A stretch of DNA of 64,000 nt from Actinophytocola gossypii (GCF_025165815.1 NZ_JAFFZE010000022.1:186001-250000), one strand, 5' to 3'; shown: positions 26,886 through 36,101, counted from the first letter of the stretch. Notes: generated from the letters alone by a model not told the origin. Numbers and translations are program-made.

Positions 26886-28898
26886 GTGGACGAGACCGGG
26901 CCCAGACCGGGCGGCGAGCGATTACTCGTTCCCCGGCAGCTTCCCGCGCCGCCCGTGCATTTCGTCAACCGGCTTCCCGAACTGTCGCGTTTGGACTCCG
27001 TGGTCAACGCGGGGCGGGGAAGAACGCCCGGGATCGCCGTGTTGCGTGGTCCCGGCGGGATCGGGAAGTCCGCCCTCGCCCTGAACTGGCTGGAACGGGT
27101 GCGTCGGCGATTCAGTGACGGCGAGCTGTACGCGGGTCTGGCCTCCTCGGCGGGGCGACCGGTCGCCGTCGAGGACGTGTTGGGCGGGTTCCTCCGCGCG
27201 CTCGGGGTCGCGCCGGACCGGGTGCCGTCGAGCCTGGACGAACGGGCCGCGCTGTACCGGTCGGTGACCGACGGGCGGGCGGTGGCCGTGCTGCTCGAGG
27301 ACGCCGTGTCCGCGGCTCAGGTCAAGGTGCTGCTGCCGGCCTCGGCGGACAGCCTGGTCGTGGTCACCACCCGGCGGCCGCTCGCCGGGCTGCTCACCGA
27401 GGGCGCGGTCGTGGTGCCGGTCGACCCGCTCGACGAGGCGGGCGCCATCGAGCTGCTGGAGCGGCAGGTCGGCCCCGAGCGGGTGGCGACCGAGCACCGG
27501 CCGACCCGCACGCTCGTCTCGCTCTGCGCGGGCTTCCCGCTCGCGTTGTCCGTGGTGGCCGCCCAGCTGGTGCTGCGGCCGCACCGGTCGACCGCGCGGC
27601 TGGTCGACGAGCTGCGCAGCGAACGCCGACGATTGGACCTGTCCGTGGAGGAAGACCTGTCCGTCCGGGCCACCTTCGAGCTGTCCGTCCGCGCGCTGCC
27701 GGCGGACGCCATGGCCGCCTACCTGGCGATCGGGGTGCAGCCGGGGTCGCTCGTGTGCACCGAGCTGACCGCCGCCGCCTGCCGGATGGGCCAGCACCGG
27801 GCCCGTCAGGCCCTCGACGAGCTGGTCGACGCGAGCCTGCTCGACGAGGTCGACGACGGGCACTACCGCTGTCACGACCTGGTGCGCGCACACGCCAGGG
27901 TGGAGGCCGACGAACGACTCGATCTCGACGAGCGGCTGGCGGTCGCCCGACGCTCGCTGGAGTGGTACCTGCACGCCGCCCACGCGGCCGGGCGCACGGT
28001 GATGCCCGCCCGACCACCGATGACGCTGCCGGACACGACGAGTCGGTACGAACTGCCCGACGGCCTGGACCAGTACGCCGGCGCCCTCGACTGGCTCGAA
28101 CGACACCGGCACGACCTCGCCGCCGCGGTACGCCTGTCCGCCGAGACCGACCAGCACGCCCTGACCCATGCGCTCGGCCAGGCCATGCAGCCGCTGTTCT
28201 ACCTGCACCGCCACTACCGGGTAGCCGCCGAGGTTCACGAGCTGGCCATGGACGCCGCCGCGGCGATGGGCGACACCCGCGCGGAGGCGGGAATGCGCCG
28301 CCGCCTCGCCCGGGTACTGGTCCACCTCGACGAGCTTCCGCGAGCCCGCACGCAGATCGACACCCTCCTCCTGCGGGCCAGGGAGACCGGTGACCGCCGC
28401 GAGACCGCGCACGCGATGAAGAGCCTGGCCCGGCTGCACAGCCGGCGCGGGGAGCACCACCTGGCCGCGACGGCGCTGGAGGAGGTGGCGGAGATCCTCC
28501 GCGGCCTCGGCCTACGGCGAAGCCTTGCCCTCGCGCTGATCGAGTTGGGCGCGACGCTCGTTGAGCAGGACCTGCCCGGCGAGGCGGTGTCCCACCTCGA
28601 CCAGGCCAGGGCCCTGCTGCTGGCGCTGGACCCGCCCGACGAGTACAACGCGGTCCAGGCCGTGGTCGGGCTCGCCGACGCGCAGCTGCGCCGGGGCGAC
28701 CACGGGGCCGCCCTGGCGCTGCTCACCGACGCGCTCCCGGTCCTCTCCTCGCTCGGCTCGGCCTACCATCTCGGCCGCGCCCACGCGCTGCTCGCCGAAC
28801 TGCACACCGCGCGAGGTGAGCACGAGCGCGCGCGGGAGCACCGGCTCCAGGCCGACGACCTGCACGGGCGGGTCGCCGGCCCGGAGCGCGAGGACTAA
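26886..28898 (+). CDS. STAND NTPase-TPR regulator without a SARP domain, TTA codon
   Basis: 670-aa protein resembling the ATPase and TPR parts of AfsR-type regulators but lacking the N-terminal DNA-binding and BTAD domains. It has NRLPELSRLDSVV, Walker A LRGPGGIGKSALALNWL, the RxTTRRP sensor (VVVTTRRPLAG), GFPLALSVVAAQL and RCHDLVRAHARVEA, then C-terminal TPR helices. GTG at 26886 has GGGGG 5 nt upstream; an in-frame GTG at 26856 is possible. Codon 13 is TTA (26922-26924), rare in such genomes and a mark of bldA-dependent translation in Streptomyces. Its stop overlaps that of the convergent PfkB gene by 4 nt. Likely a signalling switch; ligand and output unknown. Confidence 0.85.
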   Translation: MDETGPRPGGERLLVPRQLPAPPVHFVNRLPELSRLDSVVNAGRGRTPGIAVLRGPGGIGKSALALNWLERVRRRFSDGELYAGLASSAGRPVAVEDVLGGFLRALGVAPDRVPSSLDERAALYRSVTDGRAVAVLLEDAVSAAQVKVLLPASADSLVVVTTRRPLAGLLTEGAVVVPVDPLDEAGAIELLERQVGPERVATEHRPTRTLVSLCAGFPLALSVVAAQLVLRPHRSTARLVDELRSERRRLDLSVEEDLSVRATFELSVRALPADAMAAYLAIGVQPGSLVCTELTAAACRMGQHRARQALDELVDASLLDEVDDGHYRCHDLVRAHARVEADERLDLDERLAVARRSLEWYLHAAHAAGRTVMPARPPMTLPDTTSRYELPDGLDQYAGALDWLERHRHDLAAAVRLSAETDQHALTHALGQAMQPLFYLHRHYRVAAEVHELAMDAAAAMGDTRAEAGMRRRLARVLVHLDELPRARTQIDTLLLRARETGDRRETAHAMKSLARLHSRRGEHHLAATALEEVAEILRGLGLRRSLALALIELGATLVEQDLPGEAVSHLDQARALLLALDPPDEYNAVQAVVGLADAQLRRGDHGAALALLTDALPVLSSLGSAYHLGRAHALLAELHTARGEHERAREHRLQADDLHGRVAGPERED

Positions 28899-29827
28899 CG
28901 CAACCGGTGCACGGCAGGCAACCCGTGCGTGTCCGCCAGCGCGGCGAGCCCGGCCGCGGAGAGGCCGAACTCCTCGTCCGGATGCCCGCCGACCTTCCAG
29001 CCGGCGCCGAGCACCGCGTACCGCGCGGCGAGCACGGGGTCGCCGATTTCGTGGTATCGGTGCACGAACACCGCCAGCAGCGTGTCGCCGGCGCCGTTGG
29101 TGTACCGGACACCCCGCGGCGTGGCCGCGTCGACCTGCCACACCGACCGGTCGTGACGCACCGCGACCACCGCCCCGCCGCTACCGCACCCGACCAGGGC
29201 CACCGGCGTCGCGAACCGGCGCCACAGCCCGTCGACCCACGCCAGTGGGCCGTCCGGCAGCCGCTCGTGCGAGCAGGCGAGGATCGTCGCCGCGCTGAAC
29301 CAGTCGCGCTTGTGCGGGTTGTCGACGTCGGTGTTGAGGTGCAGGTCGGTCGCGATCGGCACGCCGCGGCCGGCGGCGACCTCCACCAGGGACCGGGTGA
29401 ACGCGGTGCTGTTCACCAGCGCCACCTCGCACCCGGCCTCGTCCAGCAGCGCGCCGAACAGCTCCGGCGGGTAGCGCAGCGCCGGAAGGGAGCGCAGGTC
29501 GGTGGTACCGGCCCGGGTGCCGTCCCGGTCGTAGAGCACCAGCGACCTCGGCTGCTCGGCGCACACCTGCGTGGCCGGCCCGTACCAGCCGCGCTCCCGG
29601 AGCCCGTGCATGGCGAGGATCCCGAGCGGGTCGGAGCCGACGTAGGTGGCGAACGTGACCGAGGCCCCCAGCGCGCGCAGCGTGGTCGCCCCGGTCCAGC
29701 CCGTGCCGGACAACCGCACGCTGAGCCCGTTCGGCCGGTGCTGCCCGGAGGCGAACGGCACCGGGAAGGCCTCCACCGCGTGCGCCAACCGGACATTGAC
29801 CACACCGGCCACCGCGACGGCGGTCAT
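28895..29827 (-). CDS. PfkB-family sugar/nucleoside kinase
   Basis: 310-aa ribokinase-like kinase that should phosphorylate a sugar, nucleoside or related alcohol with ATP. Visible are the N-terminal VAGVVNVRLAHAVEAFPVPF with a following substrate-lid region, LRALGASVTFATYVGSDPLG (PfkB signature 1 area) and RYTNGAGDTLLAVFVHRY (signature 2, with the catalytic base Asp in GAGD). ATG at 29827 is preceded by AGGAGGG. The stop of the upstream 110-aa gene overlaps the start (TGATG), so it is the last gene of a coupled three-gene operon. Substrate cannot be inferred; the transferase partner suggests glycan or sugar-phosphate chemistry. Confidence 0.88.
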   Translation of the reverse strand: MTAVAVAGVVNVRLAHAVEAFPVPFASGQHRPNGLSVRLSGTGWTGATTLRALGASVTFATYVGSDPLGILAMHGLRERGWYGPATQVCAEQPRSLVLYDRDGTRAGTTDLRSLPALRYPPELFGALLDEAGCEVALVNSTAFTRSLVEVAAGRGVPIATDLHLNTDVDNPHKRDWFSAATILACSHERLPDGPLAWVDGLWRRFATPVALVGCGSGGAVVAVRHDRSVWQVDAATPRGVRYTNGAGDTLLAVFVHRYHEIGDPVLAARYAVLGAGWKVGGHPDEEFGLSAAGLAALADTHGLPAVHRLR

Positions 29828-30159
29828 CAGCGGTCCCTCCTGTTCCACTGTGGACCAAGCCAGGCGCCGTAGACGCTCCGGCCGAGGCGGACGGCGTCCT
29901 CCGCCGACCACGGGCGACCGCGAACGAGCCGGACGCGGACCCCGTCCGGCAGGCCGACCAGGCACCAGCGGCCGGCGCGCTGCCTGCTCACCACGACGAC
30001 GCACCCCGGGTAGCGCCGGCGCGCGACCGAGAGCCAGCGCCGCGCGAACCAGCCGGTCCGGTGCCGGGCGATCAGAATGTCGGCCGCCTGCGCCCACTCC
30101 CGGCCGTCGACGTCCACGACCGCGACCACGGCCGCGCGGGCGACGTCCCGCTGTCTCAT
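29827..30159 (-). CDS. Unknown 110-aa basic protein in the transferase-PfkB operon
   Basis: I do not recognise this protein. It starts MRQRDVARAAVVAVVDVDG and has an Arg/Trp-rich middle (RHRTGWFARRWLSVARRRYPG). A beta-rich stretch follows (CVVVVSRQRAGRWCLVGLPDGVR in two strands), ending SVYGAWLGPQWNRRDR. No signal peptide, membrane helix or metal motif is seen. It is real by context: its ATG overlaps the stop of the upstream transferase (ATGA) and its stop overlaps the PfkB start (TGATG), so all three are stoichiometrically coupled. It may be a small subunit or adaptor for either enzyme (inference). The shared, unusual high Arg and Trp content argues against a random open frame. Confidence 0.75.
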   Translation of the reverse strand: MRQRDVARAAVVAVVDVDGREWAQAADILIARHRTGWFARRWLSVARRRYPGCVVVVSRQRAGRWCLVGLPDGVRVRLVRGRPWSAEDAVRLGRSVYGAWLGPQWNRRDR

Positions 30160-31358
30160 CGCCACCGCCTCTCCCCCGCGACCGGGACCGGCACCGGCTC
30201 CACGGCGCGGTGCCGGCCGCGCGCGGTGATGCCGAGCAGCCGGTACATCTCCTGTCGCAGCAGCCGGTGCGACTGCCCCGGCCGCGACGTGACCAGCCGC
30301 GCGAACGCGTCCCGCGCGACCGTCGCCCGCCACTGCGCCGCGGCGAGCAACTGCGGCTCGATCGGCTGGGACCGGACGAGCCGGGGCGCGGTGCCGAGCA
30401 GTGTCTGCGGCGAGTCCGGGTTGAGCGACTCGATCGGCAGGTCCGTGCACAGCACCGGCTTGCCGAGCGCGGCCGCGTAGACGGTGGTCGAGCCCTGGTC
30501 GCCGATCACGTAGTCGGCGGCGATCGCGAAACCGCGCCAGTCCTCGTCCGGCTCGACCAGCAGCATGCCGCCGGTACGCGCCGAGCCGAGCCAGGACCGC
30601 ACCTGCCGCAGCCCGTGCCCGAACCAGACGCCGGGGTGCATCATCATCGCCACCCGGTAGCGCGCCGGGTCGAGCTGGCGGAGCAGGGTCGGCAGGTAGC
30701 GCTCGAACCGGCTGAACAGCGAGTGCGGGCCCCAGGTGGAGGTGACCAGCACGAGCCGCCGTTCCGGCCCGACGCCCAGTGCCGCGCGGTACTCGGCACG
30801 CTTGCGGGTGCTGGCGAGCATCCGGTCGAAGCAGGGGTCGCCCGCGACGAGCGCGACGTCGAGGGCCGGCGGGCACTGCCGTTCGAGCAGTTCGAGCTGC
30901 GAGTCGTGGGACAGCACCAGCGAGGACGGCAGCACCCGGCCGTCGCGGGTGAGTCGTCCGGCGTCAAGCCCGTAAACCGGGCCGGCGCTCCCGCCCGCCC
31001 GCTTTCCGAAGGACGCGCCGTGCGGGAAAACCATTAGCGGCGCGTGAATTCGATCATTGTCGGCGTGTGCCGCCGCGAGCGCCAGATCGAACCGCTCCCG
31101 AGTTGCCTGCGCCCAGGGAATCCGCATCGCGCCCAACGATTTCAGATAGTCCCCGACACCGCCGCTGAACACGGCTGGCGCCTGGCTGTAGACCAGTTGC
31201 ACTCTCGGGTCGGACTCGATCAGGTCGACCACGTCCAACAACCGCTGACCGGCCACCAGTGAGTGCACGGCAACGAGCACCTTCTTGCTCCCGACGCGGG
31301 AGACGTACCCGGGCGCGTCGAGCCCTATGGGCACCGGCTTCCATTCCTGTTCGGTCAT
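30156..31358 (-). CDS. GT-B-fold transferase-like protein (CDP-glycerol transferase-like)
   Basis: 400-aa cytoplasmic protein of uncertain function. An N-terminal Rossmann-like half (KKVLVAVHSLVAGQRLLDVVDLI, LMVFPHGASFGKR, LVLSHDSQLELL) and a C-terminal half (RLVLVTSTWGPHSLF, MMMHPGVWFGHG, ADYVIGDQGSTTVYAAALGKPVL) match the GT-B architecture of CDP-glycerol glycerophosphotransferases and UDP-GlcNAc 2-epimerases. The GDQGST...A..GKP segment is the usual donor-binding site. ATG at 31358 is preceded by GGGAGAGGGAGTG; an upstream ATG at 31415 would place the ribosome site inside the gene. First gene of a coupled operon with a 110-aa protein and a PfkB kinase; divergent from an AfsR-like regulator, a plausible controller. 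Confidence 0.75.
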   Translation of the reverse strand: MTEQEWKPVPIGLDAPGYVSRVGSKKVLVAVHSLVAGQRLLDVVDLIESDPRVQLVYSQAPAVFSGGVGDYLKSLGAMRIPWAQATRERFDLALAAAHADNDRIHAPLMVFPHGASFGKRAGGSAGPVYGLDAGRLTRDGRVLPSSLVLSHDSQLELLERQCPPALDVALVAGDPCFDRMLASTRKRAEYRAALGVGPERRLVLVTSTWGPHSLFSRFERYLPTLLRQLDPARYRVAMMMHPGVWFGHGLRQVRSWLGSARTGGMLLVEPDEDWRGFAIAADYVIGDQGSTTVYAAALGKPVLCTDLPIESLNPDSPQTLLGTAPRLVRSQPIEPQLLAAAQWRATVARDAFARLVTSRPGQSHRLLRQEMYRLLGITARGRHRAVEPVPVPVAGERRWR

Positions 31359-31550
31359 ATCACTCCCTCTCCCATACGACATGACGGGAGGGAGCTTGCG
31401 GCACCGCACGGACAACCGACTTTCAGATCACTTTCACTCGGCACACGAAGGAGTAACAGTTGAATATCAGCGCGTGACATCACTTAATTTGATGTTTCTT
31501 CGGGCCGACTCTGCTAGGGGAAATACGCCGAAACTGTGTGGGGGCGTAGG

Positions 31551-34496
31551 GTGCAGCTGCAAATTCTGGGGTCCGTGCAGATGACCGTGCACGGAGCACG
31601 CGCGACGGTCGGTCCCACGAAGATCCGTAGCCTGCTCGGGATACTGGCGTACCGGTGCAACGAGCCGGTCGCGCTGAGCGTCCTGGCCGAGGCGCTGTGG
31701 GATGACGACGGACCGACGGATCGGATCGCGACCCTTCAGTCCTACAAGTCGCGGTTGTGCCGGACGCTCGAGCTGCACGGGCTCGCCGAGGTGAGCAGAG
31801 AGCACGGCGGGTACCGCCTGCGCATCGATCCATCCGCAGTGGACTTCCACCGCTTCGAGGCCACGGTCCGCGACGGACACCGAGCGGCCGGTCGGGGAGA
31901 TCACGCCGCGGCGGCCGATCTGTTCGATGCCGCGGTGCGCCTGTGGCGCGGTCCGCTGATCGCCGACCTCAGCACGACCTGGGCTCGTCGGCAGCAGGAA
32001 TCGCTCAGGATACGGAACCTGCTGCCAGCTCAGTGCGCGCTGCTCGAGGCGAAGCTGCGGCTCGCCGACCATGACTTCGTTCTCGGCGCTCTGTCGTCGT
32101 TGCTGGACGACTACCCGCTCGAGGACCAGCCGGCAATGCTCTTGATGCGCGCGCTGGCGGCCGCGAATCGAGCGCAGGAGGTGCGGCCCTTCTTCCGCGA
32201 CTACTGCCAGCGATTACAGGACGAGCACGGCACTGTCCCCGGTGCGGATCTCATGGCGACGTACCAGGAAGTCACCGGGCGAGGCGAGACCAGGACGCAC
32301 CCCGCGCCTGCTCCGAGACCGCCCAGGGCGACGCCGCACTTCATCGGCCGCGAGCACCTGATCGGGCAACTCGACGCGCTGCTGACCGGGCCCGAGCCTC
32401 CCACGACGCTGGTGGCACTCGACGGTCAGCCCGGCGTCGGCAAGACCACCCTCGTCAAGCACTGGGCCCACAGCCGGCAGCACCTCTTTCCGGACGGGGT
32501 CCTGCACGCCGACCTCGGCGGCTACTCCACCACCGGCCCGGTCGAGCCGGGGACGGCGATCGCGGGCTTCCTCGACATGCTCGACGTTCCGGCCGCCGAC
32601 GTGCCACCCACCACCGAGGACCGAGCGGCGCTGCTGCGTCAGCGGCTCGTCGGCCGGCGTGTGCTCGTCGTCATCGACAACGTGCGGAACAGCTCGCACG
32701 TCCGTCCCGTCCTGGCCGCCGTCGCGAACTGCCCTACCGTGATCACCAGTCGTCAGCGACTGACCGGGAACGCCGTTCGGGACGGGGCCGAGCGGTTCAC
32801 CGTGCCGGAACTCAGCACGAACGAGGCGGCCGGCCTGCTGGCGGCCCACGTCGGCCCGAGGACAGCCGACGAGCCGGCCGCAGTGGCCGAGTTCGTCGCG
32901 CTGTGCGACCGGCTGCCGATGGCGGTGTGTATCGCCGGGCAGTACGCGGCGTCTCGGCCCGCGGTGCCGATCGGCGACCTGGCCGACGAACTGCGCCAGA
33001 CCCGACGGCTGCTCGACATCGGCTCACACGGCGACGACACCACTCTCCGGTCCACCTACGCGCTGTCCTACCGAGCACTCCCCGCCGCGCAGGCCAGGCT
33101 GTTCAGGTTGATCGGTCTGTTGCCCGCGCGTTTCTCGGTGGCGGCGGCCGGAGCGGTGAGCGCGGTGCGGCGACCCGATGTCGACGACCTGTTGGACGGG
33201 CTGGTCAGCGCGCACCTGGTGGAGCAGGAGGGTGCGGGACGGTTCCGGATTCACGACCTGTTGCACCAGTTCGCGGCCGACAGCGCGGACGAGGACGAGC
33301 CGGCAGCCGACCGCGAAGCCTCCATGCTGCGGCTACTGACCTGGTACGTGTGTTCCGCCAGGAACGCGAGGCCGTTCCTCACCTCCGATCCGCACGACGT
33401 CCCGGAACTGACCGGGGTGGAGCCGGTGACCGCACGCGAGTTCGTCGACCGCGACGACGCCCGCGCGTGGTTCACTCTCGAACGGAAGACCATGGTGTCA
33501 CTGGTGCAGCGCGCCGGCGAACAAGGGCACCACGAACACGTCTGGCGCCTGGCGGCCTGCTTGAACCTGGTCAACACCCAGGGCGACCTGCACGAGATGC
33601 TCGGGGTGCACCAGCGGGGAGCCGAGTCGGCGGCGATCGTCGGTCAGCGGGTGGCGGAGGCCGGCTGCCTGAACAACGTCGGTTACATCCACCAGAAGCT
33701 GCAGGACGCGGTGCGGGCCGGCCGCTACTTCAAGCAGGCATACCACGCATTTCACGCCGTGGGTGAGACCTATGGCGAGGCGGTCAGCTTGCACAACATC
33801 GGCACGACGCATCTGGAGCTCGGTGACCCGGCCGACGCCATCGCGTGGTACCGCCGGGCGCTGCACCTGTTCAGTGCGGCCGACCAGGAGTGGGCGATCG
33901 CGAACGTGTACAGCAGGCTCGGCGAGGCATTTCGTCGGCTGGACCAGTTCGACGAGGCGGACTCGCACTACCAGCGAGCCTGGCGAATCCACGAGAAGCT
34001 CGGTGACCAGCGGCGCCAGGGCGAGGTGTTGAACCGTTTGGCGCGGCTGTACCTCGACCGGGACCAGCCACGGGACGCCGTCGCCTTCGGGCAACACGCG
34101 CTGGATCTCCACGACCGGACCGGCGACCGCGACAGCGCCGCCGAGGTGCTGTGCACGCTCGCCGAAGCCCGGCTGAGGCTCGGCGAGCGTGCAGAGGCCA
34201 CAGCGCACGCGTCGGAAGCGGCACGGACCTACGCCGAGATGGGCAACGTCTCGGGGCAGGCGACGGCGCTGTCCGTGCTCACCGAGGCCCAAGCTGCGGC
34301 CGGTGAGGAGGACCAGGCCCGGACGACGTGGGCACAGGTCACGGAGTTGCTCGACGGCATTGACGACGAGCGCGCTTCGAACGCCAGGGAGCGCTTACGG
34401 TGGCACAGCCCGTCAGTACCTGCCCCACGCTCGACCGAACCGGCCATGACCCGATCGCGTGTCACCCGATCCAACCACCTAATGAAGCCTGAGTAG
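31551..34496 (+). CDS. AfsR/SARP-type regulator with NB-ARC and TPR domains, two TTA codons
   Basis: 981-aa pathway regulator. Domains: OmpR-like winged helix (about 1-90: QLQILGSVQMTVHGARATVGPTKIRSLLGILAY split in two), BTAD (about 95-240), and NB-ARC ATPase with Walker A DGQPGVGKTTLVKHW, Walker B VLVVIDNVRN, TSRQRLTG and RLPMAVCIAGQYA. Multiple TPRs follow (about 700-950, e.g. GEAVSLHNIGTTHLELGDPADAIAWYRRA in two pieces). GTG at 31551 is chosen because the SARP fold starts there; GTG at 31536 is an alternative. TTA codons at 32214-32216 and 34395-34397 suggest bldA-type control. Divergent from the transferase operon, which it probably activates. Codon use looks slightly more relaxed than in neighbours. 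Confidence 0.9.
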   Translation: MQLQILGSVQMTVHGARATVGPTKIRSLLGILAYRCNEPVALSVLAEALWDDDGPTDRIATLQSYKSRLCRTLELHGLAEVSREHGGYRLRIDPSAVDFHRFEATVRDGHRAAGRGDHAAAADLFDAAVRLWRGPLIADLSTTWARRQQESLRIRNLLPAQCALLEAKLRLADHDFVLGALSSLLDDYPLEDQPAMLLMRALAAANRAQEVRPFFRDYCQRLQDEHGTVPGADLMATYQEVTGRGETRTHPAPAPRPPRATPHFIGREHLIGQLDALLTGPEPPTTLVALDGQPGVGKTTLVKHWAHSRQHLFPDGVLHADLGGYSTTGPVEPGTAIAGFLDMLDVPAADVPPTTEDRAALLRQRLVGRRVLVVIDNVRNSSHVRPVLAAVANCPTVITSRQRLTGNAVRDGAERFTVPELSTNEAAGLLAAHVGPRTADEPAAVAEFVALCDRLPMAVCIAGQYAASRPAVPIGDLADELRQTRRLLDIGSHGDDTTLRSTYALSYRALPAAQARLFRLIGLLPARFSVAAAGAVSAVRRPDVDDLLDGLVSAHLVEQEGAGRFRIHDLLHQFAADSADEDEPAADREASMLRLLTWYVCSARNARPFLTSDPHDVPELTGVEPVTAREFVDRDDARAWFTLERKTMVSLVQRAGEQGHHEHVWRLAACLNLVNTQGDLHEMLGVHQRGAESAAIVGQRVAEAGCLNNVGYIHQKLQDAVRAGRYFKQAYHAFHAVGETYGEAVSLHNIGTTHLELGDPADAIAWYRRALHLFSAADQEWAIANVYSRLGEAFRRLDQFDEADSHYQRAWRIHEKLGDQRRQGEVLNRLARLYLDRDQPRDAVAFGQHALDLHDRTGDRDSAAEVLCTLAEARLRLGERAEATAHASEAARTYAEMGNVSGQATALSVLTEAQAAAGEEDQARTTWAQVTELLDGIDDERASNARERLRWHSPSVPAPRSTEPAMTRSRVTRSNHLMKPE

Positions 34497-34500
34497 TGGC

Positions 34501-34527
34501 GACCGGGGCTACGGGACGATCCCGGTC
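34501..34527 (+). terminator. Hairpin terminator after AfsR-like gene
   Basis: Outer arms GACCGGG and CCCGGTC, with an inner CGGGA-cga-TCCCG hairpin as an alternative fold, a few nt past the stop. The remaining DNA to 34743 shows no gene I can support; a 24-codon reading frame on the minus strand (34509-34583) is too short to call. Confidence 0.6.
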
Positions 34528-34755
34528 ATCTCAAACCACTCCGCGAAGTACATGCCGGCCTTGGCACAGACGACGGTCCACATGCGGCGCGTAAACCTGC
34601 TTTCGTGTCCAATAAGGGATCCTGGCGACCAGTTCTGCCGCCGAGCGACATGATCGGGGATCATGATGCCCGAGGGCCACAGGTTTGGGCACAGGGGTCA
34701 CCCGATCGTGTGGAGCGTCCAACTGAGAGTGCGCGTGGGCCGGTAGTGTGCCGGA

Positions 34756-35601
34756 GTGATTTCCTACGTCATCGCCGATGTGTTCGCCGATGAGGCGCTT
34801 CGGGGCAATCCGGTCGCGGTGTTCCTGGACGCCGACGACATCCCCGGTGAGCGGATGCAGCGCATCGCGCGGGAGATGAACTTGTCCGAGACGACGTTCG
34901 TCCTTCGGGCGGAGCGGGGTGGGGATGCTCGGATCCGGATCTTCACCCCGGTGACCGAGCTGCCGTTCGCGGGGCATCCGACCTTGGGGACGGCGATCGT
35001 GCTGGGGGCGGGCTCCGGCTCGGACGAGATGGTCCTGGAGACCGGGAAGGGGCCGGTGCCGGTCCGGTTCGAGCGTGGGCACGGTGGCGTCATTCGGGAG
35101 GCGACGATGCGCCAGCCGATCCCGACCTGGGAGCCTTACCCGCACGCCGAACAGCTGCTGGCGGCGCTCGGGGTCGGGAAGTCCACGACGCCCGTGATCG
35201 CCTATCGGAACGGGCCTCGGCATGTCTACGTGGGGATGCCGGATGTCGACGCGCTCTCGGCGTTGCGGCCGGATCTGGGGGCGCTTGGCGAGCTGGAGGA
35301 CATCGGGGCGAACTGTTTCGCGGGGGACGGTGCCTCCTGGCGGTTGCGGATGTTCGCTCCCGCTTACGGGGTCGCCGAGGATCCGGCTACGGGCTCGGCG
35401 GCGGGGCCGCTCGCGTTGCATCTCGCTCGGTGCGGGCTCGTGCCGTACGGGACTCGGGTGGAGATCGGGCAGGGCGTCGAGATCGGGCGGGCGTCGACGA
35501 TGTACGCGCGGGTCGTCGGGTCGGACTCCGCGGTGGAGCGGATCGAGGTGGCGGGGTCGGCGGTCGTCGTGGCGCGCGGGGAGTTTCTCGCCGCTCGGTG
35601 A
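34756..35601 (+). CDS. PhzF-family isomerase/epimerase
   Basis: 281-aa member of the PhzF/diaminopimelate-epimerase-like superfamily. It has two-lobed symmetry with VFADEALRGNPVAVFLDA, the catalytic acid in EMNLSETTFVL (the Glu equivalent to Glu45 of PhzF), RIFTPVTELPFAGHPTLGTA and AEDPATGSAAGPLALHL. Most PhzF relatives in actinobacteria are not phenazine enzymes and have unknown substrates; no other phenazine genes are nearby, so a phenazine role is not supported. GTG at 34756 lies 6 nt after TAGTGT, a leaderless-type promoter. Tandem with a lipoprotein gene 35 nt downstream. Confidence 0.9.
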   Translation: MISYVIADVFADEALRGNPVAVFLDADDIPGERMQRIAREMNLSETTFVLRAERGGDARIRIFTPVTELPFAGHPTLGTAIVLGAGSGSDEMVLETGKGPVPVRFERGHGGVIREATMRQPIPTWEPYPHAEQLLAALGVGKSTTPVIAYRNGPRHVYVGMPDVDALSALRPDLGALGELEDIGANCFAGDGASWRLRMFAPAYGVAEDPATGSAAGPLALHLARCGLVPYGTRVEIGQGVEIGRASTMYARVVGSDSAVERIEVAGSAVVVARGEFLAAR

Positions 35602-35636
35602 ACCTGGCACGACTCGGGTCCGTACCTGCTGGTGTG

Positions 35637-36101
35637 ATGCGACTACTCGCCTCGTGCCTTGCCGTGGTGTCGATGGTGCTCGCGGGGTGCGCCGCGGAGC
35701 TGACCGAGGAGGAGCTGCGGGCCGCGGAGGGGTACGGGTCGCACGAGGAGGGTGGGCACGGGGCGGCCGCGCCGCGCACCACGAACTCGATGCCGTCGGA
35801 GTTTCATACCTGGCGGGAGCTCGCGGACACCGTCGGGTGCACCGCTCGGCTGCAGGGGCGGGCGGACGACTTTCGTCACGCCGCGTGTGTCAAGGATGGT
35901 GACACGATCGTGTTCCTCGACTTCGACAGCGTCGAGGGGCAGCGGGACTGGCTGGACTCGGGACTGCTGTACGGCGGGGTCTACCTGGTCGGCGAGCGGT
36001 GGGTGCTGTCCGGTCGGTCACGGGAGTACATGGAGAGCCTCCGCCCGGAGCTGGGCGGCGACATCGAGGAGGCACTCACCCACGGTGGGGGTGCCTCGTA
36101 A
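35637..36101 (+). CDS. Small lipoprotein of unknown function
   Basis: 154-aa exported lipoprotein. The signal MRLLASCLAVVSMVLAGC ends in a LAGC lipobox with Cys18 as lipidation site. The mature part begins AAELTEEELRAAEGYG, has a His/Gly/Ala-rich stretch, then a compact domain: TWRELADTVGCTARLQGR, CVKDGDTIVFLDFDSVEGQRDWLDSG in two strands, and VGERWVLSGRSREYMESLRPELGG. The last part resembles small secreted domains in actinobacterial lipoproteins that I cannot assign. Two Cys in the domain could form a disulfide. It ends close to a 250-nt stretch (36102-36351) in which I see no gene. Confidence 0.8.
   Translation: MRLLASCLAVVSMVLAGCAAELTEEELRAAEGYGSHEEGGHGAAAPRTTNSMPSEFHTWRELADTVGCTARLQGRADDFRHAACVKDGDTIVFLDFDSVEGQRDWLDSGLLYGGVYLVGERWVLSGRSREYMESLRPELGGDIEEALTHGGGAS

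Noticed and set aside
31447-31476. GAAGGAG followed by TTG and a four-codon frame
   Set aside because: Could be a leader peptide, but no attenuator structure or rare-codon logic is visible.
34509-34583. 24-codon minus frame beginning MWTVVCAKAG
   Set aside because: Too short, no ribosome site, and it contains the hairpin of the AfsR-like gene; perhaps a remnant but not supportable.
34756-35601. Phenazine biosynthesis role for the PhzF-like gene
   Set aside because: No other phz genes nearby; the family is mostly of unknown function.
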